Source of the DNA: Nitrospirae bacterium MYbin3
GTDB lineage: Bacteria; Nitrospirota; Thermodesulfovibrionia; Thermodesulfovibrionales; Dissulfurispiraceae
Reading direction: 5' to 3'
Assembly: GCA_002753335.1 (NCBI GenBank)
Contig: PEAD01000017.1
Coordinates: 1-62,142, forward strand
DNA: 62,142 bases
Shown here: positions 52,131-59,284 of the stretch, piece by piece
Layout: the number at the start of each line of letters is the position of its first letter
How positions within the stretch are numbered: position 1 is the stretch's first letter
Made by a program: the position numbers and the translations under genes
The notes under the pieces: generated by a model
Seen by the model: only the letters and a program-made list of their open reading frames with translations
What the model was told of the DNA's origin: nothing
Database searches by the model: none

Positions 52131-52764
52131 GCGGCTTCGCAACATGATGGTTGATGCACAGCTCATTCCGCGGGGGATTTCTGACTCACGTGTTCTCGAA
52201 GCTATGCGCAATGTCCCGCGCCATCTTTTTGTGCCGGAATCTATGAAAGACAGCGCTTATGCTGATATGGCAATGGCAATCGGAGAGAATCAGACCATAT
52301 CCCAGCCCTACATGGTGGCGATAATGACCGAGCTTCTAGGACTTGCAGGCGATGAAAAGGTTCTCGAAATCGGTACCGGCTCCGGCTATCAGGCGGCGTT
52401 GCTTGCGGCGCTAGCTAAAGAGGTTCATACAATAGAGAGGATAGCGGCCTTGTCCGAGAGGGCTGCGGACAAATTCAGGGAATTGGGGATCGAAAATATA
52501 TCCACACATATAGGCGACGGCACATTAGGGTTGGCCGAATATGCGCCTTTTGACCGTATAATAATAACCGCTGCAACGCCGGAGATTCCTGCTCCGCTTT
52601 TAGGACAGCTGAAGGATGGCGGTTTTATAGTTGTTCCTGTAGGAGAAAGGTTTTCCCAGACGCTGATCAAGGGAACAAAGACGGACAAGATGCTTTTAAA
52701 AGAGTATCACACCGCCTGCGTATTCGTGCCGCTGATAGGCGAGTTCGGATGGAAAGGGCAGTAA
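52117..52764 (+). CDS. pcm: protein-L-isoaspartate O-methyltransferase
   Basis: 215 aa, beginning at a GTG inside the flavoprotein gene. Methylates isoaspartate residues in aged proteins with S-adenosylmethionine so they can be repaired. The family motifs RNMMVDAQLIPRGISD, IGENQTISQPYMVA, VLEIGTGSGYQAALLA (SAM loop) and IITAATPEIPAPL are intact. Confidence 0.95.
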   Translation: MEDLKRLRNMMVDAQLIPRGISDSRVLEAMRNVPRHLFVPESMKDSAYADMAMAIGENQTISQPYMVAIMTELLGLAGDEKVLEIGTGSGYQAALLAALAKEVHTIERIAALSERAADKFRELGIENISTHIGDGTLGLAEYAPFDRIIITAATPEIPAPLLGQLKDGGFIVVPVGERFSQTLIKGTKTDKMLLKEYHTACVFVPLIGEFGWKGQ

Positions 52765-52789
52765 ATATAAATATCAGGAGGAGTTGGTT

Positions 52790-53179
52790 ATGACAAAATT
52801 TTTGTGGTCGTTGTTTTTCGTAGCCGCATTTTTTTCTATATCTGCGGCGCAGGAATTTAAAAATCTATCGGTCGATGAAATCAAGAAAATGATAGATGCA
52901 AAAACCAAGTTTGTGCTTTTGGATGTGCGTGAACTGCAGGAGTACCGGCAGGGGCATATCCCTACAGCGATAAATGTGCCTCCGTCAAAATACAAAGAGA
53001 TAGAAACATTTTTACCTAAGGCCAAAAATACCCTTGTGGTTATTTACTGTAGAGGATATGGCTGAGGGCTTACAAAACAAGCGGCGTTCGCCGCTTTACA
53101 GGCAGGCTACACCAACGTGAAAACATTTCAGGCCGGATACCCCGAATGGGTTTCTCTCGGCTACAAAATTGCGCAATAA
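52790..53179 (+). CDS. secreted rhodanese-like protein with predicted selenocysteine (UGA)
   Basis: 129 aa if the UGA at 53063-53065 (codon 92) is read as selenocysteine. A signal peptide (1-20) is followed by one rhodanese domain: VLLDVRELQEYRQGHIPTA, VVIYCRGYG-U-GLTKQAA and AGYPEWVSLGYK. The catalytic-loop Cys87 and position 92 make a C-x4-U pair, where relatives have C-x4-C. Reading stops at the UGA would remove the last 37 residues, including the conserved GYTNVKTFQAGYPEW segment. A hairpin of SECIS geometry starts 13 nt after the UGA. The start is the ATG with AGGAGGAG ahead. It should act in the periplasm on sulfur or selenium compounds. Selenium-machinery genes are not in the window, so the Sec call is inference. 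Confidence 0.85.
53079..53096 (+). promoter_or_regulatory. candidate bacterial SECIS hairpin
   Basis: AAGCGGC-GTTC-GCCGCTT is a perfect 7-bp stem with a 4-nt loop whose first base is G. The loop G is 21 nt after the UGA. Bacterial SECIS elements need a small stem-loop with a G in the first two loop positions within about 16-37 nt of the UGA, so this fits. Confidence 0.75.
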
Positions 53180-53187
53180 TGCAGACC

Positions 53188-54000
53188 CTACTTTGAATCG
53201 GCTAACTCTACCGGATTATGAGGCTTGGATCTCAGTAAGCCTGCCAGATAGGCGTCTGTAAGGGGGTAAGACAGGTTATTGTCTAGTGTGAAGAACACCA
53301 TGGTATCGAAGTTCGAGCTGCCTTTAAGATCTACCCTCTTCACCTTTTTTTCGTTTGGCTCAGAAACCACTCTTTGAGTTCCTGCTGCAAAAAAATGCTG
53401 AAAGCTGCCAACCAGAGCAGCACATAGTTTCACGTCGAAGTAGTAGTCAGCGCCGTGCATATAAGAGCTTCTGTTTAATGAAACATCCTTGAGCGGTCTT
53501 GTGATGCGCTCTTCCACTGAGATGTGCGGGGCTGCTTTGAAATAAGCCCTGTGAAGCGTAATTCCCTCTCTGCCGATTCAAGTAAAAGAGTGGATTACAG
53601 TAAGCGCTCCGATACTGCTTTGGGCCTCAAAGCTCTCCCGGGTGCGCTGATGGATAAAGAGGCTGCTTTTCACCCTCTCCTCGATGATTTTCGTTTGAGT
53701 TTCTTCGGGTTTGAATTCAGGTTCAGCATTGGGTATCAGTGCAATAAGAGAAGATATTTTTTCCTCAGAAAGATTGGTGGAATCCGAAAATCTTTTTTCT
53801 GTTCTGTTTGCACTAAACACCGAAGAACCTTGCTCTTTGTCTAGCGGCTCAGGCTGCAGTCTGTCGGCAACGTCAGGCATCAAGCTGCGATGTCCCCGAC
53901 TTACAAAAAAGAGCGTATTGAAGATCAGGAAAATGATTACCGAAGTTGAAAGCACCACGCCTGCTGCGATCCAGAATTTATTTTTGTCTTTTCCCTGCAT
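53188..54000 (-). pseudogene. membrane-anchored hypothetical protein interrupted by in-frame TGA
   Basis: A single frame runs from an ATG at 54000 to a stop at 53188, broken only by a TGA at 53580-53578 (codon 141). The first part (140 aa) has one membrane helix (10-32) and a charged linker. After the TGA the same frame continues IGREGITLHRAYFKAAPHIS into a further 109 codons. A GTG at 53517 could start the second part alone. Options: a nonsense mutation, a sequencing error, two separate genes, or readthrough/Sec. A weak hairpin (GGGCT/AGCCC) lies 29-49 nt after the TGA, with no G at the start of its loop. I recognise no family. Confidence 0.55.
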
Positions 54001-54033
54001 AGCGGTATTATAACGAAAAGCGTAAAAAGTAGT

Positions 54034-56124
54034 TTATGCGGTTTTAAAAAGCTCTATTTTGCTTCCCCAGAAGCCTTCGATAGAGCTTCTAAGAGCAGGG
54101 AAACCGATGAGCGCAGGATCGTTTTCGATCAAGGTGAAAGCCTCTTTGCGAGCGGGTTCCAGCAAGACACCATCCCTTAAAAGATTAGCCACCTTGAGGT
54201 CAGGAATGCCGGACTGTTTTGTTCCGAAAAACTCTCCGGGTCCCCGTATCTCGAGGTCCTCCTCCGCTATCTTGAAGCCGTCCGATGTTTTTACCATGAC
54301 ATCAAGCCTTCTCTTGGAATCTTCACCGTAGCCGTAGCAGAGCAGCACGCAGAAAGACTGCTCTCCCCCTCTGCCTACGCGGCCGCGCAGTTGGTGAAGC
54401 TGAGAGAGTCCGAACCTTTCTGCATGTATGATGACCATAAGCGTTGCATTAGGCACATCAACACCAACCTCGATAACAGTGGTAGAAACAAGAATATTTA
54501 TAACGCCTTCTTTAAAGCGCCGCATTATATCTTCTCGTTCAGCGGTCTTCATTCGGCCGTGAATCAGTCCCACAGTGATTTTAGGAAACATCTTCTGAAG
54601 CACCTCCGAGCCCGTAATTGCGGCTTTCAGGGTTGTTTTTTCGGAATCCTCTATAACAGGATAAACCACATAAGCCTGGCCGCCCTTCTTTACTTCATCC
54701 TCAAGCATGCGATATATCCGCTCTTTTTGGCTTTCGTACAAAAGCTTCGTTATTATAGGCGTACGGTTGGGGGGCAGCTCGTCAATAACAGAATAGTCGA
54801 GGTCTCCGTAAAGCGTCATGGCAAGTGTTCTTGGGATCGGCGTAGCGGTCATGATGAGGGTATCAGGATTGAGGCCTTTCTTTCTAAGACTCGCACGCTG
54901 CATAACTCCGAAGCGATGCTGTTCGTCTATAACAATGAGGCCTAGTTTGGCAAAGACTACGCTTTCCTGTATCAAGGCATGTGTGCCCACCACAATATTC
55001 GTCTGGCCGGAAGCAATAGCTTCGTATTCCTTGTTCTTGCGGCTGCCGGTCAACAGATGAATTCTAAGCCCCAGTTCTTCGACAAGCCTGTGTATGTTGA
55101 GATAGTGCTGCTCGGCTAATATTTCGGTAGGCGCCATGATAACCGCCTGATAACCGCACTCTACTGCAGAAAGCATGGATATAAGGGCCACTATGGTTTT
55201 GCCTGAGCCCACATCGCCCTGCAAAAGTCTGTGCATAGGAGAAGAAGATCTCATGTCCGAGAGGATTTCTTTAACCACTCGCTGCTGTGCGCCGGTGAGC
55301 GTGTAAGGAAGTTTGTTAATGAGCTTAGACGCAAGCCTTCCGTCAGGGGCAAAGGTTATTCCCTTCTCGGAAGCCTCGTCCTTTTTTATCAGGGCAAGTC
55401 CCAACTGAAGAGTAAACAGCTCATCAAACGCAAGCCGTCTGTGATAATTTGTTACGCCTCTGTTCAGATCCTCAACCGGAATCTCGGGTTTGGGGAAATG
55501 GACATTCATAAGGCTCTCGGCGATGTTTGGAAACCGGTATCTCGAAACTATTTCATTCGGCATAAAATCAGGAACAGCAGCGGAGTATTGCGATACAACA
55601 GCATTCATGATATTTCTGAACTGACGCTGGCTCAATCCTTCTGTCGAATGATATATAGGAACGATCCTTCCTGTGTGTGTTGCTGAAACACCGCCGTCGC
55701 CTTCGTCTTCAACCGCAAGCTCATAATCAGGATTCTGAAGTTCAACCCCGGCGCCTCTGAACCCGGCCTTTATCGGTCCGTAAAAAATAACATCTATACC
55801 GGGCTTAAAATTCTTTTTCAGATACGGCTGGTTGAACCATTTGGCTTTGAGCAAGGCGCTTCCATCCGATATTATGACTTCCAATATCTTTAAGCGAGGG
55901 TTTATGGATATTACATCAGCCTTGAGTATTCTACCCGAAACAGTAACCAGTTCATCCGGACGGAGAAGCGCTATCTTTTTGAAGACCCGGCGGTCTTCAT
56001 ATCGATAAGGCAGATAAAAAAGGGCATCCCTTAGGTTTTTGATGCCGATGCGACCGAGAAGGGAAGCCCTGTGGGGACCCACCCCCTTGATATACTGTAT
56101 GGGAGCGTTGAGGTCCTTTTCCAT
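54034..56124 (-). CDS. recG: ATP-dependent DNA helicase RecG
   Basis: 696 aa, full length. An N-terminal wedge/OB domain (KGVGPHRASLLGRIGI near the start; LVTVSGRILKADV) is followed by helicase motifs: Walker A LLQGDVGSGKTIVAL, DEQHRFGV (DExH-type), TATPIPRTL and QLRGRVGRGGEQS. RecG remodels stalled replication forks and branched DNA. It lies 14 nt after nusA on the same strand, unlike the usual nusA-infB order. Confidence 0.97.
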   Translation of the reverse strand: MEKDLNAPIQYIKGVGPHRASLLGRIGIKNLRDALFYLPYRYEDRRVFKKIALLRPDELVTVSGRILKADVISINPRLKILEVIISDGSALLKAKWFNQPYLKKNFKPGIDVIFYGPIKAGFRGAGVELQNPDYELAVEDEGDGGVSATHTGRIVPIYHSTEGLSQRQFRNIMNAVVSQYSAAVPDFMPNEIVSRYRFPNIAESLMNVHFPKPEIPVEDLNRGVTNYHRRLAFDELFTLQLGLALIKKDEASEKGITFAPDGRLASKLINKLPYTLTGAQQRVVKEILSDMRSSSPMHRLLQGDVGSGKTIVALISMLSAVECGYQAVIMAPTEILAEQHYLNIHRLVEELGLRIHLLTGSRKNKEYEAIASGQTNIVVGTHALIQESVVFAKLGLIVIDEQHRFGVMQRASLRKKGLNPDTLIMTATPIPRTLAMTLYGDLDYSVIDELPPNRTPIITKLLYESQKERIYRMLEDEVKKGGQAYVVYPVIEDSEKTTLKAAITGSEVLQKMFPKITVGLIHGRMKTAEREDIMRRFKEGVINILVSTTVIEVGVDVPNATLMVIIHAERFGLSQLHQLRGRVGRGGEQSFCVLLCYGYGEDSKRRLDVMVKTSDGFKIAEEDLEIRGPGEFFGTKQSGIPDLKVANLLRDGVLLEPARKEAFTLIENDPALIGFPALRSSIEGFWGSKIELFKTA

Positions 56125-56138
56125 TTTATATTTTTAAA

Positions 56139-57281
56139 CTATTCTTTATTTTCGTTTTCTTCTTCTTCTTTTTCTTCCTCTGCAACTTTGTTCCTGAAGT
56201 TTCTGACCGCATCATCGAGTGATTTTTCGGTCTCCTCCAGCTTGACCTTGGAGTACTCGGTTTCGCTAAGAATATCTATCTCCCAGCCGGTCAGTTTGGT
56301 CGCAAGTTTTATGTTCTGGCCGCGCTTGCCTATCGCAAGAGATCTTTGTTGGTCCTCCGCAATAACCATTGCGGTCTTCCCCTCTTCGCTTACACCCACC
56401 CTGTCAACGGTTGCAGGAGTAAGAGCCCGTGCTATGAATATCCTAGGGTCATCGCTCCATGGAATTATGTCTATTCTCTCGCCCCTGAGCTCTCTTACTA
56501 TCGACTGCACCCGTGTGCCTTTCATGCCAACGCAGGCGCCAACAGGATCAACCGATGTATCCTTAGAAATTACGGCGATCTTGGTCCTTTCTCCCGGCTC
56601 CCTTGCAACATCCTTTATTATTACGACTCCGTCGGCGATCTCAGGAACCTCCATCTCGAAAAGCTTGGTGACAAAACGCGGCTCGGTCCGCGAGAGTATT
56701 ATTGCAGGGCCTCGCGGCGACTGCCTTACCTCGGCAAGATATGCCTTTATTATATCGCCACGCTTAAGAGTTTCCCGGGGCAGCGTATCTCGCTGCGAAA
56801 GCATCGCTTCTGTTTTTCCGATATGGATAAAATAAAGTCCTTTTTCTTTTCTCAGTACCGTACCGCTTACGATCTGTCCGACCCTGTCTTTGTACTCCTC
56901 AAAAATTATGTCTCTCTCATGCTCTCTCACACGCTGAAAGATAACCTGTTTGACCTTCTGTGAATCTATCCTGCCGAAATCAAGCAGCGAAATAGGCAGG
57001 TCAATTGTATCTCCAAGCTTCAAGCGCGGATCATCTTTTAGTGCTTCCTCAAGAGATATCTCCTCGTCCTTGTTGACCGGCTTTTCTACTACAGTCTTGG
57101 TTTCATAAACCTTGATCTCGCAATTTTTCGGCTCTATGTGGAGGTTTACATTTTCCCTTCCTCCAAACTTTGCCCTAGCAGCAGACAGAAGAACGTTTTC
57201 AAGCAGCTTCAGAAGAGACTCTTTCGGAATGCCTTTTTCTCTGCTTAGCTGGTCTATAACCATGCATAATTCTTTAGCCAT
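56139..57281 (-). CDS. nusA: transcription termination/antitermination factor NusA
   Basis: 380 aa. N-terminal RNA-polymerase-binding domain (1-125), S1 domain (about 132-200; GQIVSGTVLRKEKGLYFIHIG) and two KH domains (about 230-345; GACVGMKGTRVQSIV, GKRGQNIKLA). It ends in a Glu-rich tail and lacks the C-terminal acidic repeats of E. coli NusA, as in many bacteria. It follows rimP after 18 nt. Confidence 0.96.
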   Translation of the reverse strand: MAKELCMVIDQLSREKGIPKESLLKLLENVLLSAARAKFGGRENVNLHIEPKNCEIKVYETKTVVEKPVNKDEEISLEEALKDDPRLKLGDTIDLPISLLDFGRIDSQKVKQVIFQRVREHERDIIFEEYKDRVGQIVSGTVLRKEKGLYFIHIGKTEAMLSQRDTLPRETLKRGDIIKAYLAEVRQSPRGPAIILSRTEPRFVTKLFEMEVPEIADGVVIIKDVAREPGERTKIAVISKDTSVDPVGACVGMKGTRVQSIVRELRGERIDIIPWSDDPRIFIARALTPATVDRVGVSEEGKTAMVIAEDQQRSLAIGKRGQNIKLATKLTGWEIDILSETEYSKVKLEETEKSLDDAVRNFRNKVAEEEKEEEENENKE

Positions 57282-57299
57282 ATCATCTTCTCCTTTATA

Positions 57300-57848
57300 T
57301 CATAACGGCATGCTGCCGGAATCAGCCTTTTCTGGCCGCCCTATCTCTATTTCAAGCTTCGCCTTCGAAATAAGGTCAAACGGAATGAATATATCATCCT
57401 TCCCATCAGATGGTTTAGAAATCTTTTTCGCATGAGGTTTCTGAGCGCTGGACTTCTCGGGCCTAAGCCTTACCCAGCCTTCACCTACATCCACAAGCCT
57501 GCCGAAAAAAAATGTCTGCCCGTTTAATGGCTCTTTTGTTACGACCCTTGCGAGCCTGCCTATGTTCTTTTCAAAATCTTTAGGCTTAATCAAAGGCCTG
57601 TCAATGCCGGGTGATGAGACCTCAAGCATATAAGAGGAGCTTATAGCATCTTCAACATCAAGCAAAGCCTCCAACGACCGGCTCATACGCTCGCAGTCCT
57701 CTATCGCAACCCCATCGGGCTCTCTGTCTATAATCACCCTTACGAGCATCCTTCCCTTGCCGGACACGATTATATCCACCAACTCTAGACCCTCTGCTTC
57801 GGCAGCCTGAGAAGCAAGCCCGTATATCTTTTGTTTTGTATCCAACAT
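57300..57848 (-). CDS. rimP: ribosome maturation factor RimP
   Basis: 182 aa. The N-terminal alpha/beta domain (VDIIVSGKGRMLVRVIIDRE; DCERMSRSLEALLD; YMLEVSSPGIDRPL) and C-terminal SH3-like domain (ARVVTKEPLNG) match RimP, needed for 30S maturation. It leads the rimP-nusA-recG operon. Its leader contains a terminator-like hairpin, so expression may be attenuated. Confidence 0.95.
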   Translation of the reverse strand: MLDTKQKIYGLASQAAEAEGLELVDIIVSGKGRMLVRVIIDREPDGVAIEDCERMSRSLEALLDVEDAISSSYMLEVSSPGIDRPLIKPKDFEKNIGRLARVVTKEPLNGQTFFFGRLVDVGEGWVRLRPEKSSAQKPHAKKISKPSDGKDDIFIPFDLISKAKLEIEIGRPEKADSGSMPL

Positions 57849-57866
57849 TTCTATGCCTTCCTGTAC

Positions 57867-57895
57867 AAAATAAAAGAGTGGGATGGCCCACTCTT
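57867..57895 (-). terminator. leader terminator/attenuator upstream of rimP-nusA
   Basis: AAGAGTGGG and CCCACTCTT (57895-57887 and 57882-57874 on the minus strand) make a 9-bp stem with a 4-nt loop, followed by TTATTTT. It lies between the operon promoter and the rimP start, 26 nt before the ATG, so transcripts must read through it. Confidence 0.7.
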
Positions 57896-57924
57896 AAATA
57901 AAAAAACACTGCACGATGATTAAA

Positions 57925-57954
57925 AATATAACAATTTCAGGCTTTAAAAAGCAA
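57925..57954 (-). promoter_or_regulatory. promoter of the rimP-nusA-recG operon
   Basis: -35 TTGCTT (57954-57949), 18-bp spacer, -10 TATATT (57930-57925). The start site falls about 20 nt before the leader hairpin. Confidence 0.5.
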
Positions 57955-57990
57955 CAAGGTCGGAACCGTATTTGCGATTCCGACCTTGTT
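57953..57990 (-). terminator. intrinsic terminator after the Pro/Ala lipoprotein gene
   Basis: AACAAGGTCGGAA and TTCCGACCTTGTT form a perfect 13-bp stem with a 12-nt loop, followed on the minus strand by GCTTTTT. It starts 10 nt after the lipoprotein stop codon. The plus strand also has a T-run, so it may work both ways. Confidence 0.85.
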
Positions 57991-58000
57991 TTTGTCCAAA

Positions 58001-58225
58001 TTACTTCTTGTCTGCTGGTTTTGCTTCTGCTGGCTTCTGCTCTGCAGGTTTCTGGTCTGCAGGCTTCTGCTCTGCGCCCGGTGCTGGAGCTGGTGCAGGC
58101 GCCGGAGCTGGTGCAGGTGCCGGAGCCGGTGCAGGCTTCGGTTCCTCAGCAGGCTTACAGCCGACTGTAAATGTGAATGCTACGAGTAGCATTGCTGACA
58201 GTACGAGTGCGAGTGCCTTCTTCAT
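58001..58225 (-). CDS. small Pro/Ala-rich lipoprotein
   Basis: 74 aa. Lipoprotein signal with lipobox TVGC (Cys23), then a low-complexity tail of (PA)n and KPAxxKPA units. The underlying DNA is a short tandem repeat prone to length change. No folded domain. Such proteins often bridge the membrane and cell wall or are abundant structural lipoproteins. Excellent ribosome site (AGGAGGTGAT) and a strong terminator support high expression. Confidence 0.8.
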   Translation of the reverse strand: MKKALALVLSAMLLVAFTFTVGCKPAEEPKPAPAPAPAPAPAPAPAPAPGAEQKPADQKPAEQKPAEAKPADKK

Positions 58226-58329
58226 TATTGAATCACCTCCTTAGTATGGAATTGCCGAAATCTTGGCTATAAACTTCAATGGACATTATGAACCGTTGCC
58301 TTTAGGCTTGTCAAGAAAAAATTAATTCA

Positions 58330-58358
58330 TTGACTATTTGCATTAATACCTGTTATTG
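58330..58358 (+). promoter_or_regulatory. promoter of the cold-shock gene
   Basis: -35 TTGACT (58330-58335), 17-bp spacer, -10 TTATTG (58353-58358). It gives an untranslated leader of about 110 nt, typical of cspA genes. Confidence 0.5.
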
Positions 58359-58391
58359 TTAACACAGAGTTTCAGAGTTTTTATGTCTCTT

Positions 58392-58427
58392 AAGGCCACA
58401 AAGACTTTTAGCTTGGTGGCCTTTTTT
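58392..58427 (+). terminator. terminator-like hairpin in the cspA leader
   Basis: AAGGCCAC (58392-58399) and GTGGCCTT (58416-58423) form an 8-bp stem with a 16-nt loop followed by TTTTTT. It lies 50 nt upstream of the cspA ATG, so it may attenuate transcription or fold as a temperature-sensitive leader. Confidence 0.65.
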
Positions 58428-58477
58428 ATTACCATCACCAATCTGAAACTTTAGTTCGTAAGCAAGGAGGTAACGAA

Positions 58478-58678
58478 ATGGCTAATGGAACAGTTAAGTG
58501 GTTCAATGACTCTAAAGGCTTCGGCTTTATAACAAGCGAAGACGGCAGTGACGTTTTTGTACACCACACATCGATCGTAGGCAGCGGATTTAAATCCCTC
58601 GCCGAAGGCGAATCGGTCAGCTTCGATACAGAAAAGGGACCGAAAGGTCTCAAGGCGATCAACGTTGTAAAACAGTAA
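58478..58678 (+). CDS. cspA: cold-shock protein, CspA family
   Basis: 66 aa, one OB-fold cold-shock domain with both RNA-binding motifs, KGFGFIT and DVFVHH. An RNA chaperone that melts secondary structure and can act as an antiterminator. Strong GGAGG ribosome site. Long leader upstream and a strong terminator downstream make it a single-gene unit. Confidence 0.96.
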   Translation: MANGTVKWFNDSKGFGFITSEDGSDVFVHHTSIVGSGFKSLAEGESVSFDTEKGPKGLKAINVVKQ

Positions 58679-58693
58679 TCGACCTAAAAAACC

Positions 58694-58728
58694 AAAAGGC
58701 CCCCGCGCTTTGCGCGAGGGCCTTTTTT
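58694..58728 (+). terminator. intrinsic terminator of cspA
   Basis: AAAAGGCCCCCGCGC and GCGCGAGGGCCTTTTTT pair with one mismatch around a short TTT loop, followed by the T-run. It begins 16 nt after the stop codon. It may also serve the convergent hsp20 gene. Confidence 0.88.
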
Positions 58729-58740
58729 ACGTCCTTTTTT

Positions 58741-59196
58741 TTACGATACTTCTATTTTAATCTCTTTCGGTCTGGCCTCTTCCCTCTTGGGCAGCACTAT
58801 CTCGAGCACTCCATTTTTGAAGGAAGCCTTGGCCTTCTCATTGTCCACCTCAACAGGAAGCGCTATCGCCCTGGTGAAACTGCCGAAGCTTCTCTCGCAG
58901 GCATAGTAGTTTTCTTCCTTTACCTCTTCCTCCTTCTTGATCTCGCCCCTGAGTGTAAGCGAGTCTTTGGTGATGGTAAGGTCTATGTCCTCCTTGGTGA
59001 CACCCGGCAGTTCTGCCTTAACCACGATTTCGTCTGTCCTGTCGAACATCTCGATGTTCGGCACAACAACACTCTGTTCAGGCTTTCTTATCCAGCCTCT
59101 CCTGCGGGCAGGCGTGAAGAAATCTTCAAAAAGCCTGTCCATATCCCTCCTCATCTCTTCCAGCTCCTTTACAGGACTCCATTTTACGATCGACAT
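58741..59196 (-). CDS. hsp20: small heat-shock protein, Hsp20/alpha-crystallin family
   Basis: 151 aa from the ATG at 59196, which has GGAGG ahead (an ATG 16 codons upstream does not). Alpha-crystallin domain (about 40-135): DEIVVKAELPGVTKEDIDL, ERSFGSFTRAIALP, and the C-terminal A-x-x-x-N-G-V-L motif (ASFKNGVLEIVLPK). An ATP-independent holdase. It follows clpB and completes the heat-shock run. Confidence 0.95.
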   Translation of the reverse strand: MSIVKWSPVKELEEMRRDMDRLFEDFFTPARRRGWIRKPEQSVVVPNIEMFDRTDEIVVKAELPGVTKEDIDLTITKDSLTLRGEIKKEEEVKEENYYACERSFGSFTRAIALPVEVDNEKAKASFKNGVLEIVLPKREEARPKEIKIEVS

Positions 59197-59284
59197 AACT
59201 ACCTCCTTCCTTCCGGCTGCCCTAATGCACTGCCGGAAGCCCAACTATAGTCTTTGTAAGGGCCAAAGGCCCGTTCTTGCCATG

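Noticed and set aside
53530-53577. SECIS for the UGA at 53578
   Set aside because: Best stem (GGGCT/AGCCC) has an 11-nt loop beginning with T, not G; insufficient to call a selenoprotein.
59245-59284. GGGCC-TTT-GGCCC hairpin between clpB and hsp20 as a terminator or HAIR operator
   Set aside because: No T-run follows it and it lacks the CTTGAGT-N7-ACTCAAG pattern; probably only a short intercistronic fold.
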